From positions 61,896-125,895 of the forward strand of contig JAFPWF010000021.1 of the NCBI GenBank assembly GCA_017395085.1: DNA of 64,000 nucleotides. Reading direction: 5' to 3'. Positions 50,077-58,501 of the stretch are shown one piece after another. The number at the start of each line of letters is the position of its first letter. Within the stretch, counting starts at the first letter, position 1. Position numbers and translations under genes: made by a program. The notes below the pieces were generated by a model that saw only the letters and a list, made by a program, of their open reading frames with translations, was not told the DNA's origin and made no database searches. The stretch is from Oscillospiraceae bacterium. GTDB taxonomy: Bacteria > Bacillota > Clostridia > Oscillospirales > Oscillospiraceae.

Positions 50077-51630
50077 TCAAGTTTCCAGGTCCATTCCATC
50101 AAAGGGGAGATTGCTCATCTCCACCCCTGCGGGAATCCCGTAATACTGCCGGAAGAACTTGACCTGCTCGCTGCCGTCCGGCGGCTCATTGGTCCAGAGA
50201 TATTCTGAATGCGGAAGCTCCGGAAAATACAGCCGGGTGATTTCGCCGTCTCTCGCCTGCTGAATCAGAAGATCCCGCTCCCTCTTCCCTTCACCGATCT
50301 GCGCGTAGATCACAAAGCGCTGGACACAGACCGCCACCAGCGCCACACCCAAGATGACCGTCAGTGCCCGGGAGAGGCGCGCCCGTAGCGAGGCAGCTTC
50401 ATAAGCCAGCAGCGCCAGGGCAAACTCAATCAGAAACAAGTCAGAACAGAAGAAGTAGCGATAGGTCACCATCTTCACTGCAATGAGCGGTAGAATGACC
50501 CCAGGCACCGAAATCCAGAGAAAGATCAGCGTTTTCCGGGCTTCTCCGTCCTTCCAACGGAAGAGGAAGAGCATCAGCAGAACGCCGCAAAAGAAGAGCA
50601 GATGCAGACGCTGTGTCAGCACCTCGTTCCAGCGGGAAAGATACGTTTCAATGGGGCCGAAGAAGCGGGCAAAGACGAAATACGCTGCAAAGCATAGACA
50701 GAACATGCAGGACAGCACCCGGAGAAAAGGCTTCTGACGGGAAGCGGAAACCAGCAGCAGAAGGCAGATTGTGCAGCAGACCACCCAGTTGTTGCCCCAG
50801 ATATTGCCGGGATAGAAATAAACGAAGCGCTGATAAAAGGTCTTTAGAATCTGAACAATGCTGTCATCCCACGAAAAACTGAGCGACCGGAACTGCCCGA
50901 CCGCATAGCCGGTGTTCCGGAGGCTGGTGTAGATGTTGCTGGAGAACATCAGCGCCGTACCAACTGCACAGCCGATAAACAGGGTCAGCAGACGAGTTGG
51001 GCACTTCTTTTGCCGGATCCACTCGGTCAGCAGCACAAGAAAGGTTGCCGCCAGCGCATAGATCGTAACGTTTTCGAGCACCAGTTGAAGGCAGACTCCG
51101 AACAAACCAAACAGCAGAAGCTGCCCGGCTCCAGCCTTCAGCTCTTTATTCCGGACTGTGCTGAACATGAGGTACTGCCAGCAGACCAACAGGAAAGACG
51201 CAAGGCCGTAATTGGAAAAACCGCCGACCCAGCCACAGGTTTCCCGCCATACGACAACTGGAATGGAGCCAAACAGAAATGCCGCCAGAGACAGGAGTTT
51301 CAGACGCAGACTGTAGCTGCTGTTTTCTTCCGTTCCGGCTGCAATCCGTTCGATCACGCGGGCAGACGCCACCGGAAGCAGCATGCCCAGAGTGCCGTGG
51401 AGAACGACCTTCAGAAAAAATGACCGTGTCACGATAATTTCCAGCAAATTGCCGACATAGCGGCTGTTCAGGCCGCCAGTGAGAAACATTCTCCACCCAT
51501 ACGGGAGGCCCCACGCCCAGTCGTCCAAGCCGTAGGGCGTGGAATATGCGATCCAGAGGCAGAGGCACTCGATCAGCAGGCAGACAAGAAGATAGGCTGT
51601 TCTTTCAGTTTTCCTGTTCTGACTCAACAT
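50077..51630 (-). CDS. DUF6056-like polytopic membrane protein, copy 2
   Basis: 517 residues, ATG 51630. Same plan as the other copies: STPYGLDDWAWG near residues 30-41, NSRYVGNLLEIIVTRSFFLK, about 12 helices and a tail with RLYFPELPHSEYLW. It is the most divergent of the four and has higher G+C than copies 3 and 4. The stop is 17 bases before the PIG-L start, and it begins 5 bases after copy 3, so copies 4, 3, 2 and the deacetylase form one operon. Confidence 0.75.
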   Translation of the reverse strand: MLSQNRKTERTAYLLVCLLIECLCLWIAYSTPYGLDDWAWGLPYGWRMFLTGGLNSRYVGNLLEIIVTRSFFLKVVLHGTLGMLLPVASARVIERIAAGTEENSSYSLRLKLLSLAAFLFGSIPVVVWRETCGWVGGFSNYGLASFLLVCWQYLMFSTVRNKELKAGAGQLLLFGLFGVCLQLVLENVTIYALAATFLVLLTEWIRQKKCPTRLLTLFIGCAVGTALMFSSNIYTSLRNTGYAVGQFRSLSFSWDDSIVQILKTFYQRFVYFYPGNIWGNNWVVCCTICLLLLVSASRQKPFLRVLSCMFCLCFAAYFVFARFFGPIETYLSRWNEVLTQRLHLLFFCGVLLMLFLFRWKDGEARKTLIFLWISVPGVILPLIAVKMVTYRYFFCSDLFLIEFALALLAYEAASLRARLSRALTVILGVALVAVCVQRFVIYAQIGEGKRERDLLIQQARDGEITRLYFPELPHSEYLWTNEPPDGSEQVKFFRQYYGIPAGVEMSNLPFDGMDLET

Positions 51631-51635
51631 AAAAA

Positions 51636-53210
51636 TTATTCCTTAGGAGAGAAATCCTCAGGTAAATTATGAAACTCAACAGAATCGGGAATTTTATAGA
51701 ATTCCTTGAAAGCCGCAACGGACCCCTCATCGATATCCAACGGCTCGCTGATCATATAATACTCACCGTGAGGAAGATCTTCGAAGTACAGTCTGTCCGT
51801 CTCTCCGTTCTGTGCAGCCCGGATTAAAGCTTTCCGTTCTTTTAACCCCTGACCGATATCATAATAAATCGAAAACCGAAAGGCGACGACAAGCAGCCAG
51901 GCAAAAAGAATGAAACACTCTGCGATTCTGCGCCCTTTTCCCCAGTCTTTGTAGCTTTCTGCAAACAGAAACATACAAAACTCAACCAGGAAGTAGGATG
52001 AGAGAAGAAAATATCTGGATTCGACATTTTTAACGGCAACCAGCGGTGCTATAATTCCCAGAACAGAAAGCCAGACGAAGACCAGAATTTCCCGCATCTG
52101 TGTATCCGTCCAGGGAAGAAGCAGAATCGACAGAAAAACTCCCCAGAAGAACAGAAGGCTCAGCCACTGTGTGTATATTTCATTCCAGTGGGGGAACATG
52201 AGTTCTTCCCGCAACCCGAGAAAGTGGATGAACATAAAAAACATCATAAAGAATGACGCAAAAATGCGAATCCCGATCCTGATCAGTTTTTTTCCTCTGC
52301 CGGAAAGAAGAAACAGCAGAATGGAAATCAGACTGCAGATCAGCCAGTTGCTTCCGAGAGCTCTGTGGGGATAGTAGTATACAAAGCGCTTGCTGAGTAA
52401 AATGAAACTGTTGAAAAGACTGTCGTGCAGGTCAAAGACCAACGTTCGGTAACCGTTGACTGCAGTTCCGGAATGGAAAAGAGAGTGATAACTGCTGCTG
52501 GAAAACATGATGAAAAAGCCAATGGCATTCCCGGCAAGCATCAAAAGCATCAGACGTTTTGCCGCTTTGCTCTGCTTCTCCGCTATCACGATGATCAGAA
52601 GGAGAAAATCGACAAGGAAGACATAGATCGTCATGTTTTCCAGCACAAGCTGAACGCAAACGCCAAAGAGGAAGTATCCGAGCCCGACAAGCCAGGAAAA
52701 ACCGGGGACTTCATCCAGTACAATCCGGGAAACCAGCAACTGAAAAGCCCCAAGGAAGCATACGGCAAAACCAAAGTTTGAGAACGCTGAAATCCATCCG
52801 AATGTATCCTTCCAGACATCCATCGGGATCGTGAGAAGCAGAATATTGGAAAGCAGAAGGACTGCCTCCGGCAATCTGTCAGCTTTCCCGTTCAGATCCG
52901 GACCTGACAGGGTTCTGGTGCTGACCAGGACAGCAACAAAAAAGGGAGCGGCAGTCGCAATCAGCCCGTGAAGAACTGCCTTTAACAGCACGGACCTTGT
53001 AACGATAATTTCCAGAAGATTTGAGACGTATCTGCTGTTGACCGACCCCGTAAGGAATTCTCTCATTCCATGGTCGAGACCCCACCACCAGTCATCTGAT
53101 GCTGCATAGGGCGTATTTGAGAAAATCCAAATATACAGGATCGCCGAAGAGAGTAGCAAAAGATAGAATAAAGGAAAAAACCCTTTCCCTGTTTTTTGTT
53201 TTTCTTCCAT
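51636..53210 (-). CDS. DUF6056-like polytopic membrane protein, copy 3
   Basis: 524 residues from ATG 53210. Very close to copies 1 and 4: NTPYAASDDWWWGLDHG near 31-47, NSRYVSNLLEIIVTRS, LNGKADRLPEAVLLLSN, FLVEFCMFLFAE and a tail RLYFEDLPHGEYYM. It begins 26 bases after the copy 4 stop. DNA is noticeably AT-richer than the flanking chromosome, fitting a transferred or recently duplicated segment. Confidence 0.75.
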   Translation of the reverse strand: MEEKQKTGKGFFPLFYLLLLSSAILYIWIFSNTPYAASDDWWWGLDHGMREFLTGSVNSRYVSNLLEIIVTRSVLLKAVLHGLIATAAPFFVAVLVSTRTLSGPDLNGKADRLPEAVLLLSNILLLTIPMDVWKDTFGWISAFSNFGFAVCFLGAFQLLVSRIVLDEVPGFSWLVGLGYFLFGVCVQLVLENMTIYVFLVDFLLLIIVIAEKQSKAAKRLMLLMLAGNAIGFFIMFSSSSYHSLFHSGTAVNGYRTLVFDLHDSLFNSFILLSKRFVYYYPHRALGSNWLICSLISILLFLLSGRGKKLIRIGIRIFASFFMMFFMFIHFLGLREELMFPHWNEIYTQWLSLLFFWGVFLSILLLPWTDTQMREILVFVWLSVLGIIAPLVAVKNVESRYFLLSSYFLVEFCMFLFAESYKDWGKGRRIAECFILFAWLLVVAFRFSIYYDIGQGLKERKALIRAAQNGETDRLYFEDLPHGEYYMISEPLDIDEGSVAAFKEFYKIPDSVEFHNLPEDFSPKE

Positions 53211-53236
53211 AGCGAACTCCTTTGAAGCGGCGGTGA

Positions 53237-54838
53237 TCACCCGGCCGCATTATTAGCTGTATCAACCGTTTCTTCCTCAGGAGAGATGCCATCGGGCGTA
53301 TTGCTGAACTCTACAGAATCAGGAATATTATAGAATTCATAGAAATTCGCAATGCCCGCCGGATCGTCATCCCGCACTTCGTTGACAAACAAATATTCAC
53401 TGTGAGGGAGTTCTTCAAAGCATAGTCTGTCGATTTCCCCGTTCCGTGCAGCCCTGATTAAAGCGTCCCGTTCCCTTTTGCCCTGACCGATATCATAATA
53501 TATAGAAAACCAATAGCCGGAGACAAGCAGATACGCTGCAAGGATGAGACATTCCGCGGCTCTGCGCCCTTTTCTCCAGTCTCTGTAGCCTTCCGCAAAC
53601 AGAAACATACCAAACTCAATCAGGAATAAAGATGAGAGATAAAAATATCTGGAACCGACAAGTTTAACAGCAATCAGCGGCAGAACAATTCCCGGAACCG
53701 AAAGCCAGACAAAGATCAGAATTCTTCGCATCTGTATACCCTTCCAGGGGAGAAGCAGGACCGACAGGAAAACCCCCCAGAAGAACAGAAGATTCAGCCA
53801 CTGTGAGCGCACCTCATTCCATTGAGAAAGATATTTCTCCAGCGGCCCACAAAAACGGACAAACACAAAATACAACAAAAAGAATACCGTAAAAATCCGA
53901 ATCCCAAACCGGATCAATTTTTTCCCTCTGCCGCTCAGAAAAAACAGGAAGACGGAAATCAGACTGCACATCAGCCAGTTATTCCCGAACATACGGTTCG
54001 GATAGAAGTAGACAAAGCGTTGGCTGAGCAGAAGGAAAATGTGAAAAGGATTGTCGTGCAGGTCAAAACTCAGTTCCCGGTAACCGCCGACTGCAGTTCC
54101 GGAATGCAAAAGAGACTGGTAAATGCTGCTGGAAAACATGATGGAAAGACCAATGGCGTTCCCGGCAAGCATAAAAAGCATCAGGTGCTTTGCTGCTTTG
54201 CTCCGCTTCTCAATCATCATGATGATCAGGAGAAAAATATCAACAAGAAAAACATAGATCGTCACGTTTTCCAACACAAGCTGAATGCAGACACCGAAGA
54301 GGAAATATCCAAGCCCGGTAACCCAGGAAAAACAGGGCACTTCATCCAGTACAATCCGGGAAACCAGCAGCTGAAAAGCTCCGAGGAAGAATACGGCAAA
54401 ACCAAAGTTTGAAAATCCCGCAATCCGACCGTATATATCCTGCCAGACATCCACCGGGACCGTGAGAAACAGAATATTGGAAAGCAGCAGGACTGCCTCT
54501 GGCAATCTGTCAGCTTTTTCACTCAGAACCGGGCCGGGCCTGGCCCTGGTGCTGACTAAGACAGCAACAAAAAAAGGAGTGGCGATTGCAATCAGCCCGT
54601 GCAGTACAGCCTTTAGAAATTCGGACCTTGTAACAATAATCTCCAGAAGGTTGCCGACGTATCTGCTGTTTTCCGACCCCGAAAGGAATGCTTTCATTCC
54701 AATATCGCGGCCCCACCAGATGTCATCGATTATTGAATAGGGCGTATTTGAAAAAATCCAGATATACAGGATCGCTGAAGAGAGAAGCAAAAGATACAAT
54801 AAAGGAGAAAACCTTCTCCCTGTTCTCTGTTCTTTCAT
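53237..54838 (-). CDS. DUF6056-like polytopic membrane protein, copy 4
   Basis: 533 residues from ATG 54838 (AAAGGAG 6 bases upstream, as in copy 1). NTPYSIIDDIWWGRDIG, NSRYVGNLLEIIVTRSEFLK and a tail RLCFEELPHSEYLFVNE match the family; the C-terminus is extended by about 10 residues relative to copies 1 and 3. First gene of the leftward run ending with the deacetylase. The conserved outer acidic pair and the exposed tail are the best candidates for function. Confidence 0.75.
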   Translation of the reverse strand: MKEQRTGRRFSPLLYLLLLSSAILYIWIFSNTPYSIIDDIWWGRDIGMKAFLSGSENSRYVGNLLEIIVTRSEFLKAVLHGLIAIATPFFVAVLVSTRARPGPVLSEKADRLPEAVLLLSNILFLTVPVDVWQDIYGRIAGFSNFGFAVFFLGAFQLLVSRIVLDEVPCFSWVTGLGYFLFGVCIQLVLENVTIYVFLVDIFLLIIMMIEKRSKAAKHLMLFMLAGNAIGLSIMFSSSIYQSLLHSGTAVGGYRELSFDLHDNPFHIFLLLSQRFVYFYPNRMFGNNWLMCSLISVFLFFLSGRGKKLIRFGIRIFTVFFLLYFVFVRFCGPLEKYLSQWNEVRSQWLNLLFFWGVFLSVLLLPWKGIQMRRILIFVWLSVPGIVLPLIAVKLVGSRYFYLSSLFLIEFGMFLFAEGYRDWRKGRRAAECLILAAYLLVSGYWFSIYYDIGQGKRERDALIRAARNGEIDRLCFEELPHSEYLFVNEVRDDDPAGIANFYEFYNIPDSVEFSNTPDGISPEEETVDTANNAAG

Positions 54839-55514
54839 AGCAGACTCCTTTGATGTTGCGGTTAGCATTTTGCCTTATCATAAGCGGTATAAGCAGTTTC
54901 AATCCCAGTGAAACAGATCCAGAGCGCTGTCTTTTCCATTAGAGCAGGGAATCACAACGGAAAGTGTAAACTCATCCAGTTTCATATGGTTCCTTGATAA
55001 GCACATTCAGAAAACGTGACTATTGTGCCATATCACTACTCAAAAATCAAGGATTGCTTTTTTACATTTTCTTCCGATTGCTGTGCTGGTAAGGCAGGAA
55101 ACATATTAACTAGGGAATCAACATTAAGTCCGGATGGCAAAGCGAACATGGATAAGGGAACATCCGATAGGTAAAATGATTATTCAGCTAGGAATAGCCG
55201 TAAAACGGCCTGAGCATAACCATTTATACCACAATTCTGACAGAAGTACTGCAGAAATCGGACCACAGGGCTTAGTATTATTCTTCCCTGAAATCCTTCA
55301 CTCCCTGAAACTTTTCGTAATTTACGCATATAACAAAACATAATAAAGAGACGCTGCTTATGCATATAACATGGCAGCGTCTCTACTAATGAAAACTCTT
55401 TTAAATTGGGAAAAAACCTGATATAATGACTTTGCTCAACAACTCTTTAGTGAAAAAATAGTGAAACCATTTTTTGCAATTGTGAACATAGAACATTTTA
55501 GTGCAAAAAACATC
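54839..55514. other. Gene-free, AT-rich stretch at the right end of the island
   Basis: About 675 bases with no convincing gene. A 69-codon rightward frame (55134-55343) has no ribosome binding site and no recognisable motif. The only structure is the hairpin at 55347-55384. Confidence 0.6.
55347..55384 (-). terminator. Hairpin in the island's right flank
   Basis: An 11-bp perfect stem AGAGACGCTGC/GCAGCGTCTCT with a 16-base loop, followed on the minus strand by TTATTATG. Possibly a leftward terminator or a remnant. Confidence 0.4.
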
Positions 55515-55559
55515 GCTTAAAACAGAAAGCACTTGAAACCATAACGATTTCAAGTGCTT
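55515..55559 (-). terminator. Terminator of tRNA-Gln
   Basis: A 12-bp perfect stem (55527-55538 with 55548-55559) just 3' of the tRNA; on the minus strand CTGTTTTAAG follows. Confidence 0.75.
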
Positions 55560-55561
55560 CA

Positions 55562-55576
55562 TCTGGCAGCGGGAGA
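55562..55576. repeat. Putative attachment site within tRNA-Gln 3' end
   Basis: The 15 bases cover the CCA, discriminator and most of the 3' acceptor strand and recur exactly at 44427-44441. Confidence 0.5.
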
Positions 55577-55637
55577 AGGATTCGAACCCTCACATACGGA
55601 GTCAGAGTCCGCTGTGCTACCTTTACACAATCCCGCT
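55564..55637 (-). tRNA. tRNA-Gln (anticodon CUG)
   Basis: 74 bases with encoded CCA. The acceptor AGCGGGA pairs with TCCCGCT, the anticodon loop CTCTGAC gives CUG, and GAGGGTTCGAATCCTTC forms the T arm. A good promoter lies upstream and a terminator downstream; a probable genomic island adjoins its 3' end. Confidence 0.93.
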
Positions 55638-55650
55638 AAGCGCAAAGTGT

Positions 55651-55678
55651 ATTATACAGATATTTTTTCGTTTGTCAA
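55651..55678 (-). promoter_or_regulatory. Promoter of tRNA-Gln
   Basis: On the minus strand TTGACA (55678-55673), 16-bp spacer, TATAAT (55656-55651), 14 bases before the tRNA 5' end. Confidence 0.85.
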
Positions 55679-55716
55679 GGGCGCGGAACACTTTTTTGCG
55701 CCGGTAAGGAGAGATT

Positions 55717-56076
55717 ATGACCAACGTGGAAGAGTTCTTTCAGCGGTATGATGCGGAGCCCTCTCTGCAGCAGAAGGTGGCCGATGCGCTGGCCTGGTAC
55801 CCCGGCAGCTTGGAGCTGCGCGAGCAGGTCGTGGAGCATGTGCTGCTCCCCATTGCCGAAGAGGAAGGCCTGCCCTTTACCCTGCAGGAGCTGCGCGCCT
55901 ATGAAACCCGGAAGAAGCTGCAGAATATGAAGCCGGACGTCGCCATTGAAGAGGGAGAACCGGTCGAGGAGCCCATCACCTATTGGCTGCTGGACAGCGG
56001 CTGGGAATGGGACGTTACCGAGGTCCGAAAGAGAGAAAACCTGCTGCGGGACATTGCCGGCTGGCAGAACGACTGA
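55717..56076 (+). CDS. Conserved hypothetical protein, possibly Nif11-like
   Basis: 119 residues, ATG 55717 preceded by AAGGAGA. Acidic, soluble, helical. Residues 1-65 (FFQRYDAEPSLQQKVADAL ... LPIAEEEGLPFTLQELRAYE) have the spacing of a Nif11-like domain, but no double-Gly leader site or core peptide follows, so a RiPP precursor role is not supported. Trp-rich C-terminal third. 13 bases upstream of the DUF1810 gene. Confidence 0.6.
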   Translation: MTNVEEFFQRYDAEPSLQQKVADALAWYPGSLELREQVVEHVLLPIAEEEGLPFTLQELRAYETRKKLQNMKPDVAIEEGEPVEEPITYWLLDSGWEWDVTEVRKRENLLRDIAGWQND

Positions 56077-56089
56077 GAAAGGAGAACAC

Positions 56090-56512
56090 ATGGCGGATTT
56101 ATCCCGTTTTCTGAAGGCCCAGGAATACGACTATGATCAGGCGCTGAGAGAGATCCGCGCCGGGCGAAAGCGCAGTCACTGGATGTGGTACATTTTTCCG
56201 CAAATTCAGGGTCTGGGCGTTACCAGAACATCGGAGTTTTATGCAATCCGTGATCTGGACGAGGCAAAGGCGTATTTGGCCGACCCGGTGCTGGGCGCGA
56301 GGCTGAAGGAGATTTCCTCCGCGCTGCTGGATCTGGACGGACTGAGCGCCTCCGAGATCTTCGGCTATCCGGATGACCTGAAACTGCGCAGCTGCATGAC
56401 TCTGTTCTGTCTGGCTGATCTGAACTGCGACATCTTTGAAAAAGTGCTGAACAAGTACTATGACGGCAAAGCGGACGACAGGACAATCCGTATCCTGAAG
56501 AGTCTGGAATAA
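56090..56512 (+). CDS. DUF1810 family protein
   Basis: 140 residues from ATG 56090 (AAAGGAG 8 bases upstream). LSRFLKAQEYDYDQALREI, GRKRSHWMWYIFPQIQGLG, FYAIRDLDEAKAYL and LGARL are characteristic of DUF1810, small cytoplasmic proteins of unknown function. Ends just before a strong terminator. Confidence 0.92.
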   Translation: MADLSRFLKAQEYDYDQALREIRAGRKRSHWMWYIFPQIQGLGVTRTSEFYAIRDLDEAKAYLADPVLGARLKEISSALLDLDGLSASEIFGYPDDLKLRSCMTLFCLADLNCDIFEKVLNKYYDGKADDRTIRILKSLE

Positions 56513-56517
56513 AAGCA

Positions 56518-56560
56518 GCATCGGGAGAGACCGGTTCCGGTCTCTCCCGATGCGTTTATA
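56518..56560. terminator. Bidirectional terminator
   Basis: A 17-bp perfect stem (56518-56534 with 56537-56553), followed by GTTTATA on the plus strand and TTTTATT on the minus strand, between the convergent DUF1810 and greA genes. Confidence 0.85.
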
Positions 56561-56570
56561 CGGACGATGT

Positions 56571-57074
56571 TCAGTATCCCAACAGGGGAACGGAGCCGTC
56601 GTCTTCTGCTTTCCTGATGGAACGGATTTCCGCTTCATAGCTGTAATGCTCATCCACCTGGACAGTAAAGCGGTCGCCGACCTTTTTGCCCAGGATCTGC
56701 CTGCCGAAGGGTGACTCGCGGCTGATAAGACCCTTGCGCGGGTCACAGCGCACTGTGCTGACCACGCGGATGGTTTCGGTCTCGTCGTCTTCCGGCAGAT
56801 AGATTTCCACCTCGTCGAACAGCCCGACGCTGTCGTCATCGGAGCGGCCGTCGATGATGACGGCGGTCTTGATCATCCCTTCCAGATAGCGGATACGGCT
56901 GCGGTTCTTGTTCTGGGCCTGCTTGGCGGCTTTATACTCAAAGTTCTCGCTCAGATCACCGAATGCGCGGGTGCGCTTGACCTCTTCGATGAGGCCGGGC
57001 ATCAGCTCCAGTCGGCGGTAGTCGAGTTCTTCCTGCATTTTGCGGATGTCTTCTTTTGTCAGTTCGTTGTGCAT
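56571..57074 (-). CDS. greA: Transcription elongation factor GreA
   Basis: 167 residues, ATG 57074. N-terminal coiled coil with GDLSENFEYKAAKQAQ at its tip (Asp/Glu pair that rescues backtracked polymerase), then the FKBP-like domain with LISRESPFGRQILGKKVGDRFTV. Slightly long N- and C-termini for GreA. A TATAAT for it lies at 57136-57131. Confidence 0.96.
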   Translation of the reverse strand: MHNELTKEDIRKMQEELDYRRLELMPGLIEEVKRTRAFGDLSENFEYKAAKQAQNKNRSRIRYLEGMIKTAVIIDGRSDDDSVGLFDEVEIYLPEDDETETIRVVSTVRCDPRKGLISRESPFGRQILGKKVGDRFTVQVDEHYSYEAEIRSIRKAEDDGSVPLLGY

Positions 57075-57172
57075 TTCGTTTCCTCTCAGCGGTTTCTTTT
57101 GCCCGGGTTCCAGGCACTGCCGCGAAGGGCATTATACCCCTCCGAACAGAAAAAATCCACTCAAAAATGCGC

Positions 57173-57201
57173 TTGTAATATGCGGCGCTTTCCATTATAA
57201 T
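57173..57201 (+). promoter_or_regulatory. Promoter of the murI-DUF1934-argS operon
   Basis: TTGTAA (57173-57178), 17-bp spacer, TATAAT (57196-57201), 34 bases before ATG 57235. Confidence 0.75.
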
Positions 57202-57234
57202 AGCGCAATGCCAATCTGAAATGCGGAGAACAGC

Positions 57235-58050
57235 ATGGACAACAGACCGATCGGAATCTTTGACTCCGGGCTGGGCGGCCTGACGGGGCTGAAAGCCCTG
57301 CGGCGCTTCCTGCCGGAGGAAAATATCGTCTACTTTGCCGACAGCGGGCGCGTTCCCTACGGGGAGAAGACCCGGGTGCAGCTGCGCGGAATGGCAAGGC
57401 AGAATCTGTCGTTCCTTTCGGGCTTCGGCGTCAAGGCGATCCTGATTGCCTGCGGTACGCTGTCCTCCAACGCCGGAGACATTCTGGCCGAATGGCCGGT
57501 GCCGGCTGTAGGCGTACTCAGTTCCTCGGCTGACTGGATGAGCCGCCTGGAAGGGGACAGCCCTGTGGCGGTTATCGCAACCGCGGCCAGTATTTCGAGC
57601 GGAGCCTACCAGCGTGCACTGGAAGCAGCCTGCCCCGGGCGCAGGGTTCTCGGTATTCCCTGCCCGGATTTCGTCCCGCTGATCGAGAGCGGACACACGG
57701 ATGCATCCGACCCTCTGGTGCAGGACGCCGTACGGCGCTATCTGCAGCCTGCGCGCGAAGCGGACGCCGGGGTGCTGCTGCTCGGCTGCACGCATTACGG
57801 GATTATTGAAGAAGCGATTACGGATTTCCTCGGATCGGAGGTCACTCTGGTCAGCGCCGCCGAAAGCGGCGCCGCCGCACTCTGTTCGCAGCTGTTAAAG
57901 CGGAAAATGACGGGCGGCAGCGGAAACATCCGTTATTACACCAGCGGCGATCCGGCGGTTTTTGCTGAGGCGGCGTCTCTGTTCCTGGGCTGCCGGGAAG
58001 AGGAGATCCATGCCGAGGCGGTTCCCCCGCAGCCCATTCCGGAAGGGTGA
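57235..58050 (+). CDS. murI: Glutamate racemase
   Basis: 271 residues, ATG 57235. IGIFDSGLGGLTGLKAL and YFADSGRVPYGEKT open the protein; the two catalytic Cys are in IACGTLSSNAG and LLGCTHYGI. The first motif reads C-G-T where MurI normally has C-N-T, and GCTHYG replaces GCTHYP, so substrate range could differ. Supplies D-glutamate for peptidoglycan. 7 bases before the DUF1934 gene. Confidence 0.9.
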   Translation: MDNRPIGIFDSGLGGLTGLKALRRFLPEENIVYFADSGRVPYGEKTRVQLRGMARQNLSFLSGFGVKAILIACGTLSSNAGDILAEWPVPAVGVLSSSADWMSRLEGDSPVAVIATAASISSGAYQRALEAACPGRRVLGIPCPDFVPLIESGHTDASDPLVQDAVRRYLQPAREADAGVLLLGCTHYGIIEEAITDFLGSEVTLVSAAESGAAALCSQLLKRKMTGGSGNIRYYTSGDPAVFAEAASLFLGCREEEIHAEAVPPQPIPEG

Positions 58051-58057
58051 TACAGCA

Positions 58058-58501
58058 ATGATGAAAGATGTATGGATTTCCATTTCCAACCTGCAGAATG
58101 AAGGCCGGGAAAAGGACGGCAGCACCATGGTATTCGACACCGCGGGTTACTATTTCTTTGACGACGGCGTCGGCGTTCTGAGTTATCAGGAATCGGAACT
58201 GACCGGTCTGGAAGGGACGCGTACCAGCGTGATGGTCATGCCGAACCAGGTGGTGGTCGACCGCGACGGTATGCTGACCGGACGGATGGTCTTCCGCGAG
58301 GGGCAGCGGGATTCGTACCCCTATTCCACCCCCTACGGGCAGATGCTGCTGGGTATCGACACCCGCAGGATCCGCCACAATTTCAACGAAAACGGCGGAG
58401 AAATGGAAATCGACTACGTGACCGATCTCGGGCATGCGTTTGTCATGAAGAACAAGTTCCGGATTTCAGTGAAAGAGATGGAGAAGAAGACGAATGGCTA
58501 A
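58058..58501 (+). CDS. DUF1934 family protein (calycin-like barrel)
   Basis: 147 residues from ATG 58058 (GGAAGGG about 10 bases upstream). VWISISNLQNEGREKDG, YFFDDGVGVLSYQESELTGLEGTRT, GQMLLGIDTRRI and EIDYVTDLGHAFVMKNKFRISV follow the DUF1934 barrel pattern. It commonly sits just upstream of argS in Clostridia, here overlapping it by 8 bases. Function unknown. Confidence 0.92.
   Translation: MMKDVWISISNLQNEGREKDGSTMVFDTAGYYFFDDGVGVLSYQESELTGLEGTRTSVMVMPNQVVVDRDGMLTGRMVFREGQRDSYPYSTPYGQMLLGIDTRRIRHNFNENGGEMEIDYVTDLGHAFVMKNKFRISVKEMEKKTNG

Larger units (their letters stand above)
44427..55576. mobile_element. Putative genomic island inserted at tRNA-Gln (no integrase seen)
   Basis: About 11.1 kb between the two 15-bp direct repeats lies directly 3' of the tRNA. 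Contents are accessory: four DUF6056-like membrane proteins, a PIG-L deacetylase and a serine-hydrolase-fold protein, with lower G+C than the flanks, notably 51.6-55.5 kb. No integrase, relaxase or replication gene is visible, so it is either non-autonomous or decayed. Confidence 0.45.

Noticed and set aside
55134-55343. 69-codon rightward frame
   Set aside because: No ribosome binding site, no motif, AT-rich non-coding surroundings.
55554-55751. Small rightward frame across the tRNA containing GEGFEPSHTE
   Set aside because: Classic false protein read from the strand opposite a tRNA T arm and anticodon.
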